Assembly (NCBI GenBank): GCA_021796135.1
Contig: JAJYOQ010000198.1
Span: 1-7,391, forward strand
DNA: 7,391 bases
Reading direction: 5' to 3'
Origin: Bacteroidota bacterium
GTDB taxonomy: Bacteria > Bacteroidota > Ignavibacteria > Ignavibacteriales > Ignavibacteriaceae
This document shows, piece by piece, positions 1 through 5,932 of this stretch. The notes beneath the pieces are model-generated. The model did no database searches. It saw only the letters and a list, made by a program, of their open reading frames with translations, and had not been told where the DNA came from. Position 1 is the first letter of the stretch; the number at the start of each line of letters is the position of its first letter. The position numbers and the translations under genes were made by a program.

Positions 1-2044
1 TGGAAAGAATTTTAAGATTATCCTCACCTCTAGAATAAAAAAGAGGGACAATACTAGATTCGAGAGTATTATACAAAATTCTTGATTCAACCTCATCTTG
101 ATAATCAGGATCGGAATATTCTTCTCCATTGCCAATTTTCCAACCTAATTCAGGGTCAAATCCTTCATCCCACCATCCGTCTAATACACTAAAATTCAAA
201 CCTCCATTTGCAATTACTTTCATTCCCGATGTTCCGCTTGCTTCGAGCGGACGTCTAGGATTATTCAGCCAAATATCACATCCTTCAACCAAATAATGTG
301 CAACATTCATATCATAGTTTTCAAGGAATACAATTTTACGTCTAAATCTTTCTTCCTTTGCTATTTGAAAAATTTCCTGAATGAATCTTTTGCCCTCTTC
401 GTCTTTAGGATGTGCTTTACCTGCAATAATAAATTGGACAGGATGCTGTTTATTATTAACTATATCGGCAATTCTTTCAATATCTCTAAAAATTAAAGTT
501 GCTCGCTTATATGTCGCAAAACGGCGTGCAAACCCTATAGTAATTGCATTAGGATCAAGTACTTCAGAGGCTATTGCAAGTTCTTCCTGACTGCTCCCAC
601 GGGCTTTCATTTGCTTAATTAATCTCCGCCTAGCAAAAGCAACTAATCTTTCGCGACGTCGCTCATGAGTTCTCCAGAGCTCTTCATCAGGTATTTTATC
701 AATTCTTTCCCATAAATTAGTAGATGCTGGATTTGAAACCCATTTTTCACCGATATATTGCAAAAGTAGATCTTCCATTTCTCTGGAAATATGAGATCTT
801 AAATGGACACCGTTAGTAACTGCACCAATAGGAATTTCATTAAATGGTACATTTTTATAACCAGCAACCCACATTTTTTTTGAAACTTCACCATGTAGTT
901 TACTTACACCATTAATATATCCTGCCGTATTCATCGCGAGGTGAGCCATGTTAAAAACACTAGACTCATTTGTTTTGTTAATTGAACCAAGTGAATAAAA
1001 TTCCCTATCAGAGATTTTTAATTCTTCTCTATAATATTTACCAAAATATTTTTCAACTAGCTCATTAGAAAAGACGTCAATTCCTGCTGGAACAGGTGTA
1101 TGTGTTGTAAAGATATTCGAATGATAACCGATTTCCTTAGCTTCATTATATGTAACTCCCTTATTAATTATAGCCTGTCGTATTCTTTCCAAAGATAGAA
1201 AAGCAGAATGTCCTTCATTCATATGGCAAATATAAGGCTTTATGCCAAGTGCATTTATTGTTCTAATTCCGCCTATTCCTAATATTATTTCTTGTTGAAT
1301 TCTTGTTTCTACGTTACCGCCATATAATGTTTCAGTAATTTTCCTATCGATTTCATTATTAATGCTAACATTAGTATCCAAGAGAAATAGTGGAATACGT
1401 CCGACCTGAATTTTCCAAACCTGGAAATAGACTTCTCGCTCAGCAAGAAAGACCGATAATCTAAGAGGTTCATTGCTTTCATTCATGACTAATTTCATGG
1501 GAAGATTGTCAAAATCATTTATCTCATATCTTTCATGCTGCCAACCTTCCGCATTTAGATATTGTTGAAAATAACCCTCTTTATATAGCAAGCCTAAACC
1601 AATTAATGGTATACCGAGATCGCTTGATGCTTTTAAGTGATCGCCTGCTAGAACTCCAAGACCTCCCGAATAAGTTTGAAGGCATTCTGTCAAACCAAAT
1701 TCTGCAGAAAAATAAATTATGTTAAAATCTTCTTCAAATTCATGATTTTTTTGAAACCAAGTTTTTTCTGTAAGATAGTCTTGTAATTTTGAATACACAC
1801 GATCTAAATGAGCAATAAATCCGTCATCATGTGATACTTCCATTAGCCTATCTTGACTAATTTTTCCTAAAATCATTACCGGATTATGGTTTGTATCATC
1901 CCATAATTCATTATCAAGTCGGCGGAATAATTCTCTGGAATCTGGATTCCAGCTCCAATGCAAATTAAAAGCTATATCTCTTAACCTTTCTAAGTTCGAC
2001 GGTAAAGAAGGAATTACATTATATGATCCTAAAAACTTAATCAT
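1..2044 (-). CDS. glgP: Alpha-glucan (glycogen) phosphorylase, GT35 family, 3' end cut by window edge
   Basis: Cytoplasmic PLP-dependent enzyme that cleaves alpha-1,4-glucan with phosphate to release glucose-1-phosphate. The frame is open from ATG 2044 to the left edge: 681 residues visible, no frameshift, with the C-terminal part (roughly 150-180 residues for this family) outside. Residues 1 to about 110 match the N-terminal DUF3417-type region of the bacterial short phosphorylases (NLHWSWNPDSRELFRRL). The GT35 core follows: YFSAEFGL from 111, SGGLGVLAGDHLKASSDLG, HMNEGHSAF from 274, THTPVPAG, RRFATYKRA (Lys513), and EASGTSGMK, whose Lys609 is the expected PLP Schiff-base lysine. The start is supported by GGAG at 2052..2049, a short 4-base spacer, and by family agreement directly after the Met. 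The gene lies 141 bases downstream of the oxidase operon on the same strand and probably has its own promoter. Family assignment is firm; the true substrate (glycogen, maltodextrin) is inferred. Confidence 0.95.
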   Translation of the reverse strand, partial: MIKFLGSYNVIPSLPSNLERLRDIAFNLHWSWNPDSRELFRRLDNELWDDTNHNPVMILGKISQDRLMEVSHDDGFIAHLDRVYSKLQDYLTEKTWFQKNHEFEEDFNIIYFSAEFGLTECLQTYSGGLGVLAGDHLKASSDLGIPLIGLGLLYKEGYFQQYLNAEGWQHERYEINDFDNLPMKLVMNESNEPLRLSVFLAEREVYFQVWKIQVGRIPLFLLDTNVSINNEIDRKITETLYGGNVETRIQQEIILGIGGIRTINALGIKPYICHMNEGHSAFLSLERIRQAIINKGVTYNEAKEIGYHSNIFTTHTPVPAGIDVFSNELVEKYFGKYYREELKISDREFYSLGSINKTNESSVFNMAHLAMNTAGYINGVSKLHGEVSKKMWVAGYKNVPFNEIPIGAVTNGVHLRSHISREMEDLLLQYIGEKWVSNPASTNLWERIDKIPDEELWRTHERRRERLVAFARRRLIKQMKARGSSQEELAIASEVLDPNAITIGFARRFATYKRATLIFRDIERIADIVNNKQHPVQFIIAGKAHPKDEEGKRFIQEIFQIAKEERFRRKIVFLENYDMNVAHYLVEGCDIWLNNPRRPLEASGTSGMKVIANGGLNFSVLDGWWDEGFDPELGWKIGNGEEYSDPDYQDEVESRILYNTLESSIVPLFYSRGEDNLKILS

Positions 2045-2111
2045 AACACTCCGTTAATAATGAAATATATTTAAGATATTAATATACTGAAAGTATTTTA
2101 TAGCATAAAAT
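2045..2111 (-). promoter_or_regulatory. Possible glgP promoter (extended -10) and leader
   Basis: Reading the minus strand, TGCTATAAA lies at 2105..2097. This fits an extended -10 element (TG, one base, then TATAAA at 2102..2097, one mismatch to TATAAT). No good -35 hexamer is visible; the best, TTCGGA at 2123..2118, matches only three of six positions with a 15-base spacer. Transcription from here would start near 2090 and leave a leader of about 45 bases before the glgP ATG at 2044. The element sits inside a 17-base inverted repeat (2095-2111, arms ATTTTAT/ATAAAAT), and a second small inverted repeat (ATACT/AGTAT, 2084-2096) overlaps it. In such AT-rich DNA these matches can arise by chance, so the call is tentative. 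Confidence 0.3.
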
Positions 2112-2129
2112 TAATTTTCCGAAGAAAAT
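2107..2129 (-). terminator. Possible weak terminator of the oxidase operon (UUCG hairpin)
   Basis: In the minus-strand transcript, ATTTTC-TTCG-GAAAAT (2129..2114) is a perfect 6-bp stem closed by a C(UUCG)G tetraloop, an exceptionally stable loop. It is followed by TAATTTT (2113..2107). It lies 57 bases after the stop codon of the cytochrome c gene and before the putative glgP promoter, where a terminator is expected. The stem has only one G-C pair apart from the loop and the following T tract is interrupted, so termination may be weak or the hairpin may instead act as an mRNA 3' end or processing signal. Confidence 0.4.
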
Positions 2130-2185
2130 ATTTTAATAAATGAGGGCTATTGTGGAACTAAAACAGATGATTGTAGATAATATAT

Positions 2186-3415
2186 TTATTCGTATTTTTT
2201 TACTTCTTTCAATATGTAGGTTGCAACAGCCCTAGCTTCATCCGGTTTTAAACCGGGGTTAGGCATCGGTGGATATCCGGGATTATTTTGTGTTGGATGC
2301 AAAATGAATGCTACAAGCTTATCGACATTACCTTTGTATTTTGGAAGAGTCTGCTTATAAGGAGGTCCGACTACTTTATGATCAAAACTATGGCATGAAG
2401 AACAAATATTTTTATAAATATCTTCACCGCTTATCTGAGGAGCTTTATCCGCACCAGTTAATTTTTCCATATTTGCAGTGTACTTTGAGCTCATTTCTAT
2501 TGTACCTAATTCAGTAGCATTAGCAAATGTAACTTGGTCTTTTATTACCAATAGAATTATAATTAATATTGCAGATACGAAAATATAAATAGAGTAATTG
2601 CTATCTTTTACACGACTCATTACATATAGGAAATGATAAATCAGGAAAATTACTGCTAAGGCAAGACTAGAATAAACAAATACAGGAACTGATAATATAT
2701 CATTTGGCATTATTACCAAGTCCATGAATATGAATAAGGGCAATATAATAATTGATGAAAAAGTTAATCGGATTGCGAATTTTTTTATAAAAGCTGAATA
2801 TTCATCAGGGAGATTTTTGCGTCCACCGTTCCAGTAAAAGTATATAAAGAGGATAGTACTACCTGTAAAAGCTCCTGCAAGTAACAATACAGTTATAAAC
2901 TTAAATATTATAATTCTTGAGACCATTACCGAAATTATATTATCATTCAAAGAGAATATATTTGCATATGTTGGAAATGCAATCCCAGATAAGAATATCC
3001 AAATTGATATAATTAGGAAAATAAATCCATATCTATTTGTATGTTTATTATAAGTGAGTATAAGTCCAGCAAATAATACTAAAAATGAAATAGATAGGAA
3101 TAATATAGATATTGCTCCGTTAGGACTTAATAATTGTACAAAAATCAATATTGAAGTTAATAATGTAAGTAATCCAAGGACAACTCCCATACTTTTATTA
3201 ATAGTAGTAATTTCAATAATTTCTTTTGCAAATCTGATATAATAGTCGTTGTTTTCTTTTTTCCCTTTTCGATTGAAATAAAAAGAAAAAAAAGAACCGC
3301 CTGTAATAAGACCTATAAAAGTAATAAACATTGAAAAAATTAGTATTAGCATAAAATGTAATAATATTATATGCTGAGACGAAAGTGGTGCTACAAATTT
3401 ATCAAGAAAATTCAT
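2186..3415 (-). CDS. Eight-helix membrane protein with C-terminal cytochrome c domain
   Basis: 409 residues. The N-terminal 295 residues hold about eight membrane helices (near 15-47, 75-96, 102-121, 129-151, 163-195, 213-235, 241-266, 274-293). Positive residues cluster in the loops after helices 1, 3, 5 and 7, which puts both termini outside the cytoplasm. The tail carries a class I cytochrome c domain: heme attachment CSSCH at 338-342 (His342 proximal ligand), and Met384 in YPPMPNPGL as the likely distal ligand. The domain is therefore on the periplasmic side, where it could pass electrons to the CuA centre of subunit II. It is the last gene of the oxidase operon, 22 bases after ctaB, with a modest GAGAG ribosome site before ATG 3415. 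I do not recognise the membrane family. His20 in helix 1 gives a faint likeness to cytochrome bd subunit I, not enough to assign it. The cytochrome c domain is certain; the electron-donor role is inferred from context. Confidence 0.85.
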   Translation of the reverse strand: MNFLDKFVAPLSSQHIILLHFMLILIFSMFITFIGLITGGSFFSFYFNRKGKKENNDYYIRFAKEIIEITTINKSMGVVLGLLTLLTSILIFVQLLSPNGAISILFLSISFLVLFAGLILTYNKHTNRYGFIFLIISIWIFLSGIAFPTYANIFSLNDNIISVMVSRIIIFKFITVLLLAGAFTGSTILFIYFYWNGGRKNLPDEYSAFIKKFAIRLTFSSIIILPLFIFMDLVIMPNDILSVPVFVYSSLALAVIFLIYHFLYVMSRVKDSNYSIYIFVSAILIIILLVIKDQVTFANATELGTIEMSSKYTANMEKLTGADKAPQISGEDIYKNICSSCHSFDHKVVGPPYKQTLPKYKGNVDKLVAFILHPTQNNPGYPPMPNPGLKPDEARAVATYILKEVKKYE

Positions 3416-3437
3416 TTATTCTCTCGCTATGATTTCA

Positions 3438-4352
3438 TTATATAAAAAGTTTATCAAAAGTTAGAATTAGAACAACTATTACCGCAAAATAATTAATATC
3501 CATAAAGGCTGAACGGAAAAGTAATTTTCCCTTCATATCTTTAAGTAATTTAACTGATTTTCCAATCAACCAAAATCCCGGTAATAATAAGAATATTTCT
3601 ATGTAGGAACTATGAACTGCAATAAATACAGGAATAAGAAAACTAGTAACTGCGGTTGCTGTTATCCAAATAAAAGTTATTCTTGAAAGTTGACCGTGAT
3701 TAAATATTTTAGTCAAAGTAGGGAATCCGGCTTGCTCATAATCCTTTGAAAATACTAAAAGAAGAAGCCAAAAATGAGGTATTTGCCAAATAAAGAAAAA
3801 GAATGCTAAAATAATTAATTGCCAATCGAAAAGATTACCTCCTCCTGCTACCCATCCTATTGCTGGCGGGATTGCCCCGACTAATGAGCCAGGGATTATT
3901 GCCAAGGCAAAAACTTTTTTTAACGGAGTATATACGCCGTTATACCAAAATAAATTTAATAATCCCAACAAAGTTGCAATAGCACCTGCAGAAAAATAAA
4001 GAATCGCTAACCCTATAACTATTAATAATATAGATAATACTAAAGCATTGTTTGGCGTTATTCGCCCCGAAGGAATTGGGCGATTTTTGGTCCTGTCCAT
4101 TAGAGCATCAGTAATTCTTTCCTGATAATGATTAACACATGCTGATCCGGAAGAAAGGATAAAAACACCTAGAATAGGTGCAATTAATGCTGAAGTAAAC
4201 TTCCCTTCTGCACAAATATAACCGAATAGACTTGTCAGGCTAACAAATAAAGTTATACGAAATTTTGAAAGTTCTACAATTACTTTAATTTTATTTTTTA
4301 ACCAAAAAATAAAATATCCGGTCATACTATTTCTAATTGTTATTGAATTCAT
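3438..4352 (-). CDS. ctaB: Protoheme IX farnesyltransferase (heme O synthase)
   Basis: Integral membrane prenyltransferase of the UbiA superfamily that adds a farnesyl group to heme b to make heme O, precursor of the heme A used by this oxidase. From ATG 4352 it has 304 residues, normal for the family, with about nine helices. Signature motifs: N74-H-Y-Q-E78-R-I-T-D82 followed by M-D-R-T-K-N-R-P-I-P-S-G-R, the allylic diphosphate/Mg site, with Glu in place of the first Asp; YTPLKK (141-146); GAIPPAIGW; IWQIPHFW; and the second acidic motif DYEQAGFPTL (204-213). Start choice: the frame stays open upstream to a TTG at 4421 inside ctaC, with another ATG at 4382, but the ATG at 4352 begins one base after the ctaC stop (TAAAATG), suggesting translation by reinitiation. 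No clear Shine-Dalgarno precedes any candidate. Heme A synthase (ctaA) is not in the window. Confidence 0.93.
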   Translation of the reverse strand: MNSITIRNSMTGYFIFWLKNKIKVIVELSKFRITLFVSLTSLFGYICAEGKFTSALIAPILGVFILSSGSACVNHYQERITDALMDRTKNRPIPSGRITPNNALVLSILLIVIGLAILYFSAGAIATLLGLLNLFWYNGVYTPLKKVFALAIIPGSLVGAIPPAIGWVAGGGNLFDWQLIILAFFFFIWQIPHFWLLLLVFSKDYEQAGFPTLTKIFNHGQLSRITFIWITATAVTSFLIPVFIAVHSSYIEIFLLLPGFWLIGKSVKLLKDMKGKLLFRSAFMDINYFAVIVVLILTFDKLFI

Positions 4353-4353
4353 T

Positions 4354-4998
4354 TTATAAATTCGAACCGGTTGAATCAACATCTTTTTGATTTTCTTCTC
4401 TACTAGACAGCCAGGAATCAAATTCTTTTTTAGGAATCACAACTACTGCACTATACATATATGAATGGCGTAACCCACAATACATTGAGCAGAAGACATC
4501 AAATGTCCCCAATTTTTCTGGTAAAAACCAGGCAGTATTATCATGATTTGGGACAACATCCTTTTTAAACTTAAAAGCAGGTACATAGAAGGAATGTTCA
4601 ACGTCATTAGAATGAAGTAAAACTTTGACTGGCTGGTTTAAAGGGACATATAAGGTATCAGATTTTACACCATTCGCATATTCAAATTTCCAGCTCCACA
4701 TTTGAGCAGTCACTTTGACTACCATAGAATTAGCTGGAGGATTTGAGAGCTGTACATATCCTTCCCATCCAAAATAAAACATAATAATTACCAAAATAGT
4801 TGGAATAACCGTCCAGGTTATCTCTAAAGGGACACTTCCGTGAATGTTAACAGCTTTCTTATTTTTTTTCTTATTATACTTTATTACAAAAGTAATCATT
4901 AAGATAGTTATCAGTGCTAAAAAGAAAACACATACTGCAACTATAAATAAAAAAGTATTATTAAAAGATTGGACAAAACTTGATGCATCAGCAATCAT
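4354..4998 (-). CDS. ctaC: Cytochrome c oxidase subunit II (CuA domain)
   Basis: 214 residues. It accepts electrons from cytochrome c at a binuclear copper centre and passes them to heme a of subunit I. There is no cleavable signal peptide; two helices (about 14-40 and 58-77) precede a periplasmic cupredoxin domain. The linker has the usual PLEITWTVIPTI motif (57-68). The aromatic patch MWSWKFEY (100-107) is the expected electron entry site. CuA ligands are His135 (VEHSF), Cys170, Cys174, His178 and Met181 in the loop CSMYCGLRHSYM. The loop position that is normally Glu, whose backbone carbonyl binds copper and whose side chain binds Mg/Mn, is Met172. No cytochrome c domain is fused at the C terminus, so this is not a caa3-type subunit II. 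ATG 4998 is preceded by AAGG (5010..5007) overlapping the ctaF stop; the intergenic gap is 10 bases. Its position after subunit IV, rather than first in the operon, is less usual. Confidence 0.95.
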   Translation of the reverse strand: MIADASSFVQSFNNTFLFIVAVCVFFLALITILMITFVIKYNKKKNKKAVNIHGSVPLEITWTVIPTILVIIMFYFGWEGYVQLSNPPANSMVVKVTAQMWSWKFEYANGVKSDTLYVPLNQPVKVLLHSNDVEHSFYVPAFKFKKDVVPNHDNTAWFLPEKLGTFDVFCSMYCGLRHSYMYSAVVVIPKKEFDSWLSSREENQKDVDSTGSNL

Positions 4999-5008
4999 AT
5001 AATTAACC

Positions 5009-5302
5009 TTAATTAAAAGAATAATCAGAAAATAATAATACTATCAATATCAAAAAGAATAAAAGGGAGACTATCGCAAAAATCCTAAATGCCATCATTT
5101 CAAATTTAAGATGCATAAACTCAGTAAGAACTAGGTATGATTTTATTGCAGCAATTAAAAGAGCTATTGATATGCTCAATTTCCCGAAATTGATACCGGC
5201 AACAGTAGCAGTTAATGCAGTTAATGCAATTAATGTAAACCATACAAAAAAGTATATACTAAATCCGGGATTATGATTTTTTTGAACTTTAGTTTCTTCC
5301 AT
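5009..5302 (-). CDS. ctaF: Cytochrome c oxidase subunit IV (small prokaryotic type)
   Basis: 97 residues, three predicted membrane helices (about 15-36, 42-61 and 70-93), the length and topology of the prokaryotic COX4 family. The typical family signature is present in helix 2 and the following turn: AAIKSYLVLTEFMHLKFE, with the characteristic Lys and Phe-Met-His-Leu. It is an accessory subunit of the oxidase in the cytoplasmic membrane and carries no redox centre. ATG 5302 follows the ctaE stop by 9 bases, and its ribosome site GAGG (5313..5310) overlaps that stop (TGAGGA), pointing to coupled translation. Assignment rests on size, helices, motif and placement between subunits III and II. 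Confidence 0.92.
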   Translation of the reverse strand: MEETKVQKNHNPGFSIYFFVWFTLIALTALTATVAGINFGKLSISIALLIAAIKSYLVLTEFMHLKFEMMAFRIFAIVSLLFFLILIVLLFSDYSFN

Positions 5303-5311
5303 TTCAATTCC

Positions 5312-5932
5312 TCAATTAATTAAATAGAATAAGGGAAATAAGAAAATCCAAATTATATCAACAAGGTGCCAATATAAGCCAGCGACTTCCAGTTTTACAT
5401 AGTCATCTTTATTAATAATTCCTTTAATCGTAAATACTATCATAAATGCTATTATAGTCATCCCGACTATTACATGAAGACCATGCAGACCAACCATCGT
5501 ATAATAAAGTCCATAATATAATACCTGACCGCTTGGCTTAGCTAATAAGATTGGAGATCCCGGATAATTTCCTTCTTTAAATTCTGCTTTCCACTCAAAA
5601 AATTTATTTATTAAAAACGCTAATCCAAAAAGAAAAGTGATAATCTGTAAAGTTAGAGAAAGAATTTTTTTTCCTCTTTGCATAGCAGCAATTGCAAGCG
5701 CCATAGTCAAACTGCTGGTTAAAAGAATAATTGTATTCGCTGTACCAAGGAAAATATTCATTCCTTCAGAAGCAATGTGGAAATCATTCTGATGTGTAAA
5801 ACGATAAACAGAATACATTAAAAATAAACCGCCGAATAAAAGCAGTTCGGAAAAAAGAAAAAACCACATACCCATTCTGGTAGAAATATCATCTCGATGA
5901 GAATGTATTACAGCATTGTTTTCAGTAGTCAA
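5312..5932 (-). CDS. ctaE: Cytochrome c oxidase subunit III, TTG start
   Basis: 206 residues, the shorter five-helix bacterial form. Non-redox subunit that packs on subunit I and stabilises proton uptake. Family motifs: RMGMWFFLFSELLLFGGLF (19-37) with the conserved Glu, HGLHVIVGM near the start of helix 4, and YWHLVDIIWIFLFPLFYL at the C terminus. The start codon is TTG (5932..5930); the next in-frame ATG would remove 19 residues and lacks a good ribosome site. The TTG is backed by a strong AAAGGAGGA at 5947..5939, six bases upstream, embedded in the last codons of subunit I. The TTG overlaps the subunit I stop codon as TTGA, a 4-base overlap typical of translational coupling. Confidence 0.94.
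   Translation of the reverse strand: MTTENNAVIHSHRDDISTRMGMWFFLFSELLLFGGLFLMYSVYRFTHQNDFHIASEGMNIFLGTANTIILLTSSLTMALAIAAMQRGKKILSLTLQIITFLFGLAFLINKFFEWKAEFKEGNYPGSPILLAKPSGQVLYYGLYYTMVGLHGLHVIVGMTIIAFMIVFTIKGIINKDDYVKLEVAGLYWHLVDIIWIFLFPLFYLIN

Noticed and set aside
296..590. Two overlapping plus-strand open frames of 66 and 69 codons
   Set aside because: They lie antisense within the conserved glgP coding frame, resemble no protein, and have no ribosome site or context.
2308..2517. Plus-strand open frame of 69 codons
   Set aside because: Antisense to the cytochrome c domain of the membrane cytochrome gene, which has clear motifs; a shadow frame.
3054..3242. Plus-strand open frame of 62 codons
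   Set aside because: Antisense to the helix-rich part of the cytochrome c membrane protein; composition mirrors the hydrophobic codons of the real gene.
2186..3415. Assignment of the 8-helix protein as cytochrome bd subunit I (CydA) fused to cytochrome c
   Set aside because: Only a loose likeness around His20-Phe21 in helix 1; the other expected heme ligands and the quinol-binding loop motifs are not visible, so the name is not justified.
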